A DNA stretch of 64,000 nt, taken from NCBI GenBank assembly GCA_019137255.1, contig WPDH01000057.1, positions 1-64,000 on the forward strand. The letters are read 5' to 3'. Each line of letters begins with the position of its first letter. Positions within the stretch are counted from its first letter, which is position 1. The position numbers and the translations under genes were made by a program. The notes beneath the pieces were generated by a model that worked only from the letters and a program-made list of their open reading frames with translations, was not told the origin of the DNA and ran no database searches. This stretch comes from Corinectria fuckeliana (taxonomy: Eukaryota > Ascomycota > Sordariomycetes > Hypocreales > Nectriaceae). This document shows positions 47,090 to 59,467 of the stretch, piece after piece.

Positions 47090-48391
47090 TCAAGCCTTGG
47101 ACAGGAGCTTGGGCTCGTCCAAGTCCGTTCTTCCGAGCACATCCATGATGCCTTCAATCTCCCTCCAGCTTATCGACCGAATCCAACCCACCACAATAGC
47201 CCACTTTGGGTCTGATCGGTAGTCGGGTACAAGTTTGCACTGGCAAATACACTTGGTTCCTGCAACGTTCTGCCTCAAAAACTCCCGACTGGCGCAATCC
47301 ACAGGACCTCCTAGGTCCTAGCCAAGGAGAGTGCCATTCAGATAAGGCGGGCATTCCTTGAAAAGGCTTCGGAATTGAAAGTATTGCTTGTGATGAAAAT
47401 TCTCGCGGCTGGAGTAGACTACTCGAGCAAACAACTCAAAGATGGCTTCAGGTTGGTTCTTGAACATCTCCAGCTTGGCATCGAGCATTTCTTGGATATG
47501 AAAGAATGTTTTGTGTGGCCTGAGGAGTATTTGCGCTGGGAAGGGCCTCGGAACGCTGGCTTTACTCGTAGTCTCGGAACGTAGTATAGGAGTAGGGGAT
47601 GTGCTCGGTGTCGGTTTGCACCTAGACGATTGCAACGTTCGCGTCTCTTGAGAATCAGCTGGTGAATTGGCCTTGAACATCTTCTGTGCACACTCCTGCA
47701 CATGGCTCCAGTCAGCGTCTTGATTTAGAAGCGTGTCATCCTTTATCGGAGCTGTTAGACCCGGGCTCGGGCGGGGAGGAGAATATTGCAAATCTGGGTC
47801 AAAGTCCTCGGCAGACCTGGAATCGCGACCACACGCTCGTACAACGCTGGATGGCGGGACTTGACCCACTTGCCAGGATGAATCTTCTAGAAGCTCTATC
47901 ATGGTCTCATCATCAAAGTCCGTAAGAGAAAACGTCTCCTCGGTGTTCCCTTGGTTGTTTAAACCCTGAGATGTGCTTGTAATTAGATCCTCGGCAATGA
48001 GATCCAGGAACTGTTCAAGTTCCGGGTCATCGTATTGGTCAGGAGTGTCAACATTCTCTGAAAGTCCATGGGCATTCTGCAGTTTACTGCCGAGGGATGC
48101 CGTCGAACTGACATTCCCGGAAATGCGCGGAGAAGGGCCATGCTCTTTACAATTGTGGCTCTCTACCAGCATATCGGAAGGAACAGTGAGACAGGGTGAC
48201 AACGTGGGGGCCTGTAAATACTGTAGCGGGGGTGGCGGAGAAGATGAAAGTGGCTGGTTGTCGAGATGCGGACGTTTGTGTCGCGAAGAGCAGAGGCCAT
48301 CCTCTCCCAGGCCATCGGATCTGACCCTCTTGGCAGCGTCCGAGCTGGGGGGAGTGAGTTCTGAAGCGAGTGCTCGCTGACGCGAAAGCAT
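47090..48391 (-). pseudogene. Unrecognised Pezizomycotina-type protein gene interrupted by one in-frame TAG
   Basis: The frame is open on the minus strand from the first ATG at 48391 (MLSRQRALASELTPPSSDAA) to a TAG at 47320-47318. It then continues in the same frame for 75 more codons to a stop near 47090. The N-terminal two thirds are disordered (Ser/Pro-rich). The last part looks folded: KTFFHIQEMLDAKLEMFKN, AIFELFARVVYSSRENF and QYFQFRSLFKECPPYLNG before the TAG. After it come ASREFLRQNVAGTKCICQCK and WAIVVGWIRSISWREIEGI. Similar composition on both sides suggests one protein, with TAG possibly derived from TGG. Alternatives are a genuine stop with a shorter 357-residue protein, an unseen intron, or readthrough. 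The function is unknown; I recognise the C-terminal style only as a conserved fungal hypothetical protein. Confidence 0.6.
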
Positions 48392-50388
48392 TGCCGGCTG
48401 ATGTGATAGCCTTTCGGACAAAACCGTTGAATACAAGAGGGGACGGGTGACGGATGCGTTTCTTGATGCATCAGCTATGCTTATACGGCGACTCAATTCG
48501 TGCGCTCACCTCTCGTCAGTGGACCCGGGACTTCCGGTCTGCCGTCTCTTCGGTTGTGGATTCGGCATTGTCACAGCTGGTGTGCGTGGACGAGGTTACC
48601 GTGGGGGCTGATTCAGAGCAAGTTCTGCCAGGACTTGTAAGTTGCATTTGTTGGGAGAAGGAGCGAAAGTTGCGTCTCCCCGGTTCAAGATGGAAACTTT
48701 GTACGAACTTTGGTCCTAAAGAATCCAGAGAGTCAGTGTCCGTGGCGGTGAAGTCAAGTCCTCTGTGGAATGGAGAATGGAAATGGGAAACCGAAATGTG
48801 GGCTGCGGGTGGTGGGTGGCGGGTGGTAGGCGTTGGCGGTGACAAACAGACATCGTGACCTTCTTAGTCGCACCTTCCTTTTCCCCCCTGCATGCCACGT
48901 CTGGATGGGACTAGTAGTGGTGACCGGCCTCGGCCGACTCCTGAGTCTCGGAGTTCGGATGCACTAAGAAGAAGAGAGAAGGGACAACAGCGGCCTAAAA
49001 TCCAGACCGGCATGGGAAGCAGGCAGCGAATGCGTGGCTCCTATTGTTGGGCTGCAACTCCTTACACTCGGCTGCCCTAGAATGGGAATGCCGGCAAAGC
49101 GCAGAGAGAAGATCTAACACGAGCTGTTCTCCGCAAGCTTTATCCGGAGGCCCCAGCGCTACCCCCTCTCCACAGAATGTGCACGCGCAACCACCAGAAA
49201 CGAGATAAAGATGCGATGTGATGAGATGAGGCCCATTGTTGTTGGATGTCCATGTCAAGCCAAGGACAGACAAGCAATCGAAGCAATATCGGCTTTACGA
49301 GTTGATGTTGATAGTAGGTCTCCAGTCTCCAGTCTCCAGTCGCAGCCGCATCCCGGGCCTGCATGATAGATTATCATCCTTGGTCCCATCCATGCGCGAC
49401 CCCCCCAAATTTGATAGAACGGCAGCATTTCTCAGCATTTGGGGGTCGATTTGGGGGCGGGCGAGCCCAGGCTCCCCCATTATCTGCGTGGCCCCACAGA
49501 TTGTCCACCAACCAGGCTCCCAAATTGGGACCCCGCTGGTGATTTACCGTCGCGCTGGTGATTTACTGCGAGGGCCATGAGGCTTCTGGGGCCGGCCGGG
49601 GCTCCGCAAGGGGCGGGCTCCGCCGTAACCGGGCCACCCCAGCTCCCCGTGTGACCCGTGTGACCTGAAAGTTGGGGTTGAGCTCCACCATGGCAAAAGT
49701 CGACCCGAACAAAATCCAAACCTGCTTGCAAAGTGTGAGCGTGCGCGTGCCCAGTGTTCGACGATCGATCTCTCTCTCCGGCAGCGGCTGTGCACGGCAA
49801 ATCACCCGCTCGCCCTGCTCCCTTGCTCCCTTAGGTTCTCGCCCCTCTCCTTTCCCCTCTTGCCTTTTCCGGCCCCCGACGTCGCACGCCGCACGCCGCA
49901 AGCACATGCCAGCTCCCGCGCTCCTGCCATTGGCCTCGCAAGTGCGAAGGCTAATGCCATTTCCTACTATGCCGTGCCGCTGTCTCTCGCGAGCACGGCT
50001 CACAGTAGTGAAGGGCCCGACCCTCCCCCACTCACTCGGTCTCTACCGTGTCCCGACACATTTATCCCGTCCTCCCGCTCCTCAACAGTTCCAGTCGCTT
50101 CCTGTCTCTACTTCCTCCTTCTCCTCCATCAACCCCATCCATTCCATCCATTCCATCCACTCCATCCTCACTTCTCCGTCTGTTTCGTCTCTATTATCCA
50201 AACCAATACTCTCCCGTTTCCCACGCTCCCAGCGCTCAAAGTTGTCCTCCCAGTCGTTGACATCATCACCCCGATCCCCATTCCACTCCTGCTCAACGCG
50301 CAGCTTCCATTCTCCCATTCTCCCCCCTTTACGTTCCTGCTAGGGACTGCGCCCTTGCCACGATATTGTAAAGCGTAGACGGTTACAA
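48392..50388. other. Intergenic region with long C/T-rich leader
   Basis: 2.0 kb between divergent genes. From about 50040 to 50300 the sequence is strongly C/T-rich with a CCATT-type tandem repeat near 50135-50165, typical of a fungal core promoter/5' leader for glycerol kinase. Long open frames here are low-complexity and lack domains. Confidence 0.5.
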
Positions 50389-52349
50389 ATGACCGTGTCG
50401 TGCGCAAGGATGGACTTTACAACCGTTACTGCCTCAACCAGCCCTGCGACTTACAAGCGTCAATTTGGGGAACCATGCGACTTTGGCGGCACTCCTGATA
50501 CTAAGCGACCTCGCAACGCCGACGTCTTGCTCAAGGAGCAACTTCCCAACGGCATCAATGGAGCAGAGGAGTACCTCTCCAACGGAAGCGTTTCGACAGA
50601 CGACGAGCAATCTCTTGAAGGAATCGTCGAGATCGAGGCGCTCCCCGAGGGTATCATCGAGACAGAGGAGGAAAAACAAGAACACTGGTTCGTTGGTAGC
50701 ATCGACCAAGGCACAACATCAACTCGCTTTCTCATCTTCAACGGCCAGGGCGAGCCCGTGGCAAGCCATCAAATCGAGTTTGAGAACAAGTACCCTCATT
50801 CCGGGTATGCTTTCTCCCCATCATGCTTACCAATACCGTTCTAACAGATTTTGCACAGCTGGCACGAACATGACCCTCTCGAGCTCCTCGACTCTGTCGA
50901 GGCCTGCATTGACAAGGCGACCGAGAAGTTTGTAGCCCAGGGCCACTCTGCGTCTGAAATCCGATCCATTGGCATCACCAACCAGCGAGAAACGACCGTC
51001 CTGTGGGACAAGAACACCGGCGAGCCCCTGTACAACGCCGTTGTTTGGCCTGACACCAGGACTACGTCGCTTGTGCGGGAGCTGAAGAGTCGCCCAGGCG
51101 CTGAGAAGCTCCCCGAGCTTTGCGGACTTCCTCTATCCACCTATCCTTCGAGCGTCAAATTGCTCTGGGTCCTTCAAAATGTCGACTCCGTGCGCAAGGC
51201 CTACGAAGAAGATCGATTGTCGTTCGGCACCGTCGACTCATGGCTGATCTACCATCTCAACGGGGGCCATGATCGCGAAGGTGGACCCATCTACGTCACA
51301 GACTCGACCAATGCTAGTCGGACCATGTTCATGAACCTCCGCACCCTGGACTATGACGACACTCTTCTCTCATTCTTTGGCATCGATCGTAACAAGCTGG
51401 GTCTCCCCAAAATTGTTCCGTCATCCCACGCCACTGCCTTCGGCTCATTGACCCGCGGATCCCTCAAGGGCACGCCCATCGCCGGCTGCTTGGGCGATCA
51501 ATCCTCAGCGCTTGTGGGTCAATGTGGCTTCAGTCCAGGCCAAGCCAAAAACACCTACGGCACAGGCTGTTTCCTTCTCTACAATGTGGGTAATGAGCCT
51601 GTCATCTCCAAGACGGGCTTACTTGCTACGGTCGCATATGATTTTGGTCAGGGGAGGAAACCAGTCTATGCCCTCGAGGGCAGCATCGCTGTAGCTGGGT
51701 CCGGCGTCAAATTTCTGGAGAACAACCTGTCCATCATCAAGGAATCTTCGGAGGTAGATGCCGTTGCCAAAACGGTCCCCGACAATGGTGGTGTTATTTT
51801 CGTCACTGCTTTTAGCGGACTTTTCGCTCCGTACTGGATTGATGATGCCAAGGGTACACTCTGTAAGTCGCCCATTCCTGGTCTCACTGCCTCTTATTTC
51901 TGTTGTAACTAACCTGGTCCCGTTTAGTTGGCATTACCCAGCACACGGAAAAGGGTCACATTGTTCGGGCGACGCTCGAGGCAACCTGCCACCAGACCGC
52001 AGCCATCCTAGATGCCATGGCCACAGACTCGGGTCATGCTCTCGAAACTCTGGCAGTAGATGGCGGCCTCTCTAACTCAGACTTATGCATGCAGACACAG
52101 GCTGATCTCAGTGGCATCCCCGTCGACAGGCCGGCGATGCGGGAGACAACGGCACTCGGCGCTGCCATTGCGGCTGGACTCGCCACTGGTGTCTGGAACG
52201 AACTTCATGAGCTCAAGGAAGTCAACAGCAAGGGTCGTAAGGTGTTTCACCCCGAGATTGAGCTCGATCAGCGCAAGCGGATGCGAAAGAGATGGGAGCG
52301 AGCAGTCGATATGAGCAGGGGCTGGCTCAAGGAGGACGACGAGGAATAG
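50389..52349 (+). CDS. GUT1: Glycerol kinase
   Basis: Exons 50389-50804, 50859-51862 and 51928-52349 join in phase. Starting at 50389 gives 613 residues; a second Met at 50410 gives 606. A non-conserved N-terminal extension of about 100 residues precedes the FGGY kinase fold, as in yeast Gut1. Motifs: FVGSIDQGTTSTRFLIFN (phosphate 1 loop), IGITNQRETTVLWDKNTG, AVVWPDTRT, CLGDQSSALVGQ, KNTYGTGCFLL (FGGY signature 1 area), APYWIDDAKGTLFGITQ and AVDGGLSNSDLCMQ. The enzyme phosphorylates glycerol with ATP to sn-glycerol 3-phosphate, allowing growth on glycerol and feeding lipid synthesis. Introns are GTATGC...CACAG and GTAAGT...TTTAG. No lesion seen. Confidence 0.93.
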
Positions 52350-55300
52350 AGTAAGGATTGAAGACGAGAGTGGTAATGCAACTATCAGTTGTGTACGATA
52401 ATTATGTATGACGAAAAGGAGGATCAAGGCAGCATAGCAAGGGCCGGAGAGTAATAACTGGGAGAAATACGGAGTAGAAGCAGTTGGTTAAGCGCCGGCG
52501 TCGAGCGAGACGCTGAACTGCGGCCAGTTAACGGTCAATTGAAATAAGATTCTGGGAGTTCCAAACCAAGAGACAGGGTATCAACCAATACATAATGACA
52601 GCAACTGGGTGTTCTCCAGCACTAGTACTTCGTACATGACTACCGACAGGCTGGCGATCAATCAGTGTCATGCAGAGGATAGAGAAAGACCCCACTATGG
52701 TGGCAGCGAGGGAGGGGCCTTTGGTGTTGATGCCCCACACGTGCCTGTCCGTCCACAGTTGCTTTATTTAGAGTCCTCGCTGAGATGCGTGAGTGGGCAT
52801 ATCTTGGTCAGGAAGCTGAAGATTGGAGAAAACTGTTCAACCTAGAAGGATTTCTCTCAGTAGTGCAAGAAGAGTATGGGCTATTGGGAGACGACAACGG
52901 GAATGCACGTGATTTAGGAGAGAAGGAATTCCAGCTCACTAATCACGAATACTGGCGTACTATGTACGGAGTAAAGCTGGCTGGGTTAAAGAGGGGGGTA
53001 AGACAAGCTTCCGCTTGGTTCCCGTTTAGGGTGCGGCTGAGCAAGCATGAATCGGGCACCCCTGTGGTCGGGTTGGACCCCTGCAAAAGAGGCCCCAGCC
53101 TGGGAGCTGTTGATGAGGCGCTGCATTTTCCTGCTAAGCCTCATTGTGGCGCTTGTTCGGGTTGGCATAGGTCAGAAGGTTGGATTTCGCTTTACCAAAG
53201 ACTTTATGGTTTTGGTTACGAGCTCTAGGGGGATGGAAAGGCCAATACGCGGAGTTGGACGAGGACGGGTGATTGGGTAGTTGGGTGGGTATCTAAGTAG
53301 TGGTGGGTGGATGTATGTATGGGTGGGATGCTAAGATATGCAGGAGACTCAATCTTGAGAGAAGGCTTCAATAATTGTCAATAATCACAGCGCCTCACAG
53401 GCGGGATGGTGCGTTGTGCATGAGAGAGGCAATAGAACCTGATGGGTAAAAGAAGGAGGGAGAGGAATGGTCTAGGCTGGGTCTCGGCCCGTGTCTGTCC
53501 AGGCCAGCGCCGGGACAAAGACCCCAGGACCAAGGTCTTGGTCGGTACAGAGAGTAGATAGTCGTGTTGATCGACTTTGTGCCACTTCCAGGGCATCTAG
53601 GCTAAACCCCACAGCATCCTCATCTGGATAGGTAGTTGGTGAGATGGCTGGAACCCCGTCCCAATACCTCAGATCAGCCCTTTCAGTCAGTCCACCGAGT
53701 GCGTGAGTGAGCTAGCCAACCACAGCGACAGGGACTCCACAAGGCCAACAGCCTGACGGAGGAACTACAAGAGGGGACGGGAGCAAAGTCCTAGATTGGA
53801 TCAGAGAGTCCTGGATCTGTCTCAAGTCAATGAGCATACTGCATTTGTCACCCGAGCTGCCGTCCTAGATACTGATCCCACCTCTGCGCGCCAAGTCACA
53901 CGCCCCCCCGCTCCCGCTGCAGAGCAGACAAAACTGTCTTCCCTGTGTTAGTGGAATGCATTTCAAGATCTCGGCCTCGGTGGAGATTGTTATCGTTAGA
54001 TGGGTCTGTCAAATGATTCATTCTAGAACCAACCGACCTACGTCAACAAAGACGCTGTCAAAGTCGTCTGTACTTGAGGTGGTCGTTGTGGCTCATCACC
54101 ATCATTGTTGGTCTGCAATCATCGGCCCACTTCCCCACCGTCGTCATCATGGCAGCTCTCAGCCACTTTCCAACATCATCAACCTCCTAGACCCAGCACC
54201 GAATGTAGGCAATTGCCCCTGGATTAACTTCAACCCTTGCCATCGAGCTCTAATCGCACCGTGAGTGAGGGAGAGAGGGAAAGGCGAACGTTGGTGCGTA
54301 CGCGCACATCCCCACACCCGCGTGTGACCCGAGGCAGATTGATGAGGGTCCCCAGGGCCATCTCAGGACTTGACCGCCACGTCTAGGCTAGCTGGCGACA
54401 GCCCTACCTGCCCATCCAGTTCACTAATGCGTAGCCACAGCTCCCGGAAAGCAGGGACGTAATTAAATGCGCGAAATCCTTCCATTGCCTCTTGTCAGTC
54501 CGGCTCCAGCGTGTTGTCCCCATCAATTCAATTCTACCCCTGTCGAGCAAAGTGAACCCCCGCCAGCCAGCCTGTGAAACAAACTCATCAGTGTTGCACC
54601 GCACCGTACCGACCAAACTCTCAGCGTAGGATCCCTGACTACGGATAGCCAGTCATGGCCTGCGGCAGAATCACTTCACATACCGACTCTTCCAGCACAC
54701 GAGCAAGGGATTATATAGCAGGCAATGGTACCCGCTCCAGGCTTCGTATAGCGACGAGTAACTCGTACCCTACTAGTACTTAGGTCTAGTATCTAATACG
54801 GTGTACTTCGTACAGTATCCCGTCCTGACAGGTCGCAGCGTAGCGGACCCGTTCCCACCTTGCCTCAGCCTTACACTGCCAGACAGACTCTAGCGCCGTC
54901 AGCTGTGGTCTCCTTCCTCCCTCCCACAGCCCAGTCCCCAAGTTCCCAGGTCCCAGTCCAAGAACCCAAGTTCCCAAGCCTGCAGCGCCCCCCTCGTAAG
55001 CCACCACAGCCCAAACGCCCAAGCCTAAAGCAGAGGCCCAAGGAAAGAACATGGGCCAGAGGCTAGGTTCCATGCTTCAAGCCCGCCCATGATTAAAACC
55101 CGCCTCCGAAACACCGCCGCCGCCCGGTTGGAAGTCAATTCTGTTAAAGAAACGCAAGCATACTAGTAGGTAGAGGGGGAGAGAGAGACCCGGCCACAAG
55201 CAAGCGCCCCAGTCCAGTCCAGCCCGGCAGCAGCAGCAGCAAATCCACACCGGGCAGGGATAGCCATAGGACGATACAGATACACGCACGCACTCACGCA

Positions 55301-56188
55301 AGCTCACGCAACGACAGCTTTAAGCTTCCAACACAATCCCATCCGGTCCCGTCGCATCCCCATCGCATCGTCCTCGAGTTCTCGCGCGTCCAGCCAGACA
55401 CAACGAATTCCGTCTCGCCCCCATTCTCTCGTCGAGTCGAGTCAAGTCAAGTCAAGCCTTGGTAGGAGGAACACCACCGCAAAGCCAGCCCAGCCAGCCC
55501 ACCTGAAGGCCCAAACCAGCCAGCCAGCCCCCAGGGCGCGCATCCACAATCAGCCAGAGCCTGAGAGCCCAGCCTCAAACCAGCGCCAAAGTGCCCGCCA
55601 TCAGCGGCACCGTCGACGGCACCACCAGCAGCCATCAGCGGGCATTCAGCGACAGCCAGTTCAGCCGGAAGCGCCAGCACAAGTCTGAGGTGCTACTCCT
55701 GCTAGCAGCAAGTACATGGAAAGCACCTCAACCCCCAGCGAGCGACCATAACACAACGAAGCGAATCAATCTTGGCCAGCCCGAAAGCCCGCCGCCCAGA
55801 AGCAGAAGAGCTCAGGCCCAAAGCCCAGACGCTCTAGAGCCCAAAGCCCACACCCCTCCACTTCCAGCCAGTTCCCCTCCTCTCTCCCACTCTCTCTCTC
55901 TCTGTGTATCTCTCGCTCTTCTCCCGCTTGCTCGCTCAGCTTGTCATTCTCAATCTCACTCCCCCTCCTCCCCTTCTCCCCTTCTCCCACCCCCGTGCGC
56001 CGCTGTGCTATTTTCTGACCCGAGCTCGACCCTCTCTCTCCCCCCCCTCTCCCCCTCCCTCCCTCTCACCCAATCCAATCCAATCCCCCCAGTCCTGTCC
56101 GTCCTGCCCCGTCCTGCGGCGCTCCCGTGCCTTTGAAACCTGTCCTACCCTTTTCCTCGTCGCCCTCCCCCGTCTTTCTTCCTTCCAT
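52350..56188. promoter_or_regulatory. 3.8-kb gene-free region and leader of the Hsp70-like gene
   Basis: No convincing gene. A 147-codon open frame at 52785-53228 has no recognised domain. From about 55190 the sequence becomes rich in CAGC and then, at 55860-56160, in CT and CCCT tracts, consistent with a long 5' leader for the gene at 56189. It could also hold an unrecognised non-coding transcript. Confidence 0.5.
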
Positions 56189-58690
56189 ATGAGCTCTATG
56201 AACTCCCGCCTCAAGAGCTTTGGCTTCGGAAAACGCAAATCCGCCGCAAGCATCCAGACCCCCGAGGGTCTAACCCCGAGCCCGACCCCTCCTCCCGGCC
56301 AAATACCTCAGCAACACCCTCCTTACCAACACCACCCTCCTCCTCACCAGCAGCAACAACAACAACATCACCAGCAGCCTCTCCACGGTCCCGCACCCTC
56401 CATCGGTGCCTCCTCTTCAACCACCAGCCTCCCAATGAATCACACGGGTCCCGGCAACCGACCCCCCAGCTACACGGCCAACTTCCCGCCCGGTCAAGGT
56501 CCCGTCGGCCGCACCAGTCCGCTCGTGAACAACCACAACCGTACCCCTCCTAGCCAGATGGTAGGAGGTCCTCCACCGATCAACACCGGCGCCCCCGTCG
56601 GATATCCTCCAGGCATGAATCCCATGGGCCAGGGACCTCCCCCGATGGGTGGTCCCCCGGGCTTCGGACAGCATCAACCTCCCGTCCAGGGCTATCCTCC
56701 CGCAGGCGGTCCCCCGCCGCCCCAGGGCGGTCCTATCGGTCAGCAGTTCCAGCAGCGGGGTAACCCGGCCGCCGAAGTCGAGGGTGCCAGCAGGAGCAAA
56801 GCCCAGTTGATTGTGGGCATCGATTTTGTACGTATCCAGACGACCTCAATTATCGTGGATCGCAGTCGCTAACGGTGGGTCGTCGCAGGGAACTACCTTC
56901 TCCGGTGTTGCCTTTGCATTTGCGACCAACAACGAGGCCAAGGAGGACATCATCACCGAGTGGCCAGGCGCTGGCAACTTGACAAAGCAAAAGGTGCGTC
57001 ACCGCGACGACAGCAATACTGGGCTTGTTCTAGCTCTTATTCGAAGCTAAACTCGAGTGTTCTAGATCCCGACCGTACTCTACTACGACCAATATCAAAA
57101 GGTGGTAGGATGGGGTCCTGACATTGCCGATGCCCTCGCCCCGACCGGCTACCCCAAGCCCGGCGTGCAAAAGGTCGAGTGGTTTAAGCTGCAGCTGATG
57201 CTCAGCGGCAACACCTACATCGATCCCATTAACCTCCCTCCCCTGCCCCCAGGCAAGTCCGAGATTGACGTCGCCGCCGACTACCTCTTTAAGCTCCGCC
57301 AGGCCATGCGCACAGCTCTGCAGAAGACCTTGGGTGAGGTGTTCAACCGAGAAGAGCGCAACATCCGATACTACCTCACCGTGCCCGCCATCTGGAACGA
57401 TGCTGGCAAGGCTGCCACTCGATCCGCCGCCATTCAGGCTGGTTTCCTACGAGACGAGAACGACAACCGCTTAACATTGGTCTCTGAGCCCGAGGCCGCT
57501 GCCCTCTTCTGCTCCAAGACTGGTCTGCTGAACCTCAAGGTCCACGATGCCGTCCTAATTGTTGATTGCGGTGGTGGTACCGTTGATTTGATTGCATACG
57601 AGGTCGAGGAGGAGAACCCCTTCACCGTCGCCGAGTGCACAGCTGGTTCGGGAGACTCGTGCGGTTCAACCGCCCTAAACCGCAACTTCAGCAACATTCT
57701 GCGAACCAAGATCCGCAAGATGAAGCTGCCGGATGGCTCCAAGACGGCCGGTCGCGTCTACGCCAAGTGCATCATGGATTTTGAGAACCGAATCAAGGCC
57801 GATTTCCGGAACAACGGCCAGAAGTGGGCTGTCGATGTCGGTATTGAGGCCGAGTTCCCCGAGGCCGGTATTGAGGAGGGTTACATGACATTCACCAACG
57901 AGGAGATTCTTCAGTGCTTCGAGCCCGTCGTCAACCGCATCCTGGAGCTTGTCCGCAACCAGATCATCGCCATCCAAGCCCAGAACCGCACTCTGCAGAA
58001 CATCCTCGTTGTCGGTGGTTTTGGTGCTTCCGAGTACCTGTTCCAGCAGATCAAGTTGCACGTCCCTCCACAGTTCCAATCCAAGGTCGTCCGACCCATG
58101 GACTCCGTCGCCGCCATTGTCAAGGGTGCTGTTACTGCTGGTATCACCGAGCGAATCATTACCCACCGTGTGGCCCGTCGCCACTACCTCATGGCCACCC
58201 TGCAGCCCTTCAAGGAGGGCTACCACCCCGAGGCGTACCGTGTGCCCTCCCTCGACGGCAAGGACCGATGCAAGTTCACCCGCCAGATTTTTGTCCAGAA
58301 GGGCCAGAAGGTCAAAAGTGGCGAGCCTGTCAAGGTTTCTTTCTTCCGACAAGTCGCCCCTGGCGCCACCCTCATGTACGAAGATGTCCTATACGCCTGC
58401 GACGACGATGTCTGCCCCGAGTATACTAAGGATCCCCGTAAGTTTTGCTATGCCTTGTTCAAACATCGTAATACTAACGCGTCTCACCAGGAATCAAGGA
58501 AGTCGTCACCCTTACCTCAGATCTATCACGCAAGAACCTAGAAAAGGACTTCGAACGCATGGATACCCCTCAGGGCACCTTTTACCGTGTCTACTTCGAT
58601 ATTTACTTGACTCTGGATGGCTCAGAGTTTAGTGCCGAGCTTGTCTGCCAAGGTGAGGTTATGGGCCGTTGCCGAGCACGCTTCCGGTAG
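56189..58690 (+). CDS. Hsp70-like actin-fold ATPase with Gln/Pro-rich N-terminus
   Basis: Four exons, 56189-56827, 56889-56993, 57066-58437 and 58491-58690, join in phase to give 771 residues. The first about 205 residues are low-complexity (runs of Gln, His, Pro and Gly). The nucleotide-binding fold then begins with VGIDFGTTFSGVAFAF (phosphate 1, split by intron 1), followed by YYLTVPAIWNDAGKAATRSA, LVSEPEAAALF, LIVDCGGGTVDLIAYEV (phosphate 2) and ILVVGGFGASEYLFQ (adenosine motif). The C-terminal part is not the canonical Hsp70 peptide-binding domain. This is the divergent Hsp70 family common in filamentous fungi and related in style to HSPA12. Biological roles are mostly unknown. An alternative Met at 56198 is equally plausible. 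Confidence 0.88.
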
Positions 58691-59112
58691 ATGGATAGTC
58701 GTGGGAGGAAGGAGAATGCAAGTGGACGATACATTTCGGTTTTCGCTCAGAAATCATACGATACCTCGGAACAAACATAAACACAAATGCAGACGAGACG
58801 GCAAGGCTGTTGGGCCTCTCCCAAGGCATTTCCAGGCGCTATGACAGGCCGCGGGTGAGGAACGCAGCCGAGGCACGCCGTTTCAAGACAAGTCAGATTG
58901 AGGCTGTGGCAACCATGTCGAGGGGCGGGTAGTGTTTTTATTGTTGGATGATCTTGGCAAGAAGGGGTCAAATAGTTGGGCACGGTAGACAAACTTACGC
59001 GAGCCTTGGAGTTTGCCTTCTGAGTTTCAGGTGCGGGAAGGGTGTTGCATGCATGAAAGATCATGATTTCCCGGTATATAGACAATTGAAGCTGGTTGAA
59101 CTCAGTCAACAT
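58691..59112. other. Intergenic region, 3' side of the Hsp70-like gene
   Basis: 422 bp, probably the 3' untranslated region followed by spacer. No gene recognised. Confidence 0.5.
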
Positions 59113-59253
59113 ACAGTGGGATGCAGAAGATTTGAACCCTCTTTAAGTCACTAGTCACGTGCCGAGAATTTTCAGTATGTGTTTATTACTTGATTAGGTT
59201 AGTGTACACTTTCAGTACTTGAAAATGGGCTCAAACTTTTTGCACCCCACTGT
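59113..59253. mobile_element. 141-bp MITE with 27-bp inverted ends and 9-bp target duplication
   Basis: The left end 59113-59139 starts ACAGTGGGATGCA and the right end 59227-59253 finishes TGCACCCCACTGT. Reverse-complemented, the ends match at 22 of 27 positions. The element is flanked by the direct repeat AGTCAACAT at 59104-59112 and 59254-59262, which looks like a target-site duplication. A 9-bp duplication suggests a Mutator-like source; if only the TA inside it is counted, a Tc1/mariner-like source is possible. There is no coding capacity. Confidence 0.8.
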
Positions 59254-59467
59254 AGTCAACATAGTCGAAAGCGACGTGGAAATGATATGAATGTTATCTT
59301 CCACTTTCACGGGTCCTTGGTAGATATTTCTCGCCAAAGGAACGCCTGTTTTACGTAGTCTTTAAGTGTCTTCGCCTCGAGTCCGGAAGACGATACATGG
59401 GAATGAAAGGTGCGACGTTGATGAGCGACGTGGTAGGCTGACACACTAACTTTACGGATATACAATA

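Noticed and set aside
49672..50378. Overlapping plus-strand open frames before glycerol kinase
   Set aside because: Low-complexity Ser/Pro translation of a C/T-rich leader; three overlapping frames are open for the same compositional reason.
52785..53228. 147-codon plus-strand open frame
   Set aside because: No recognisable domain, no splice context, no homology I can recall, and it lies in a long non-coding stretch; probably chance.
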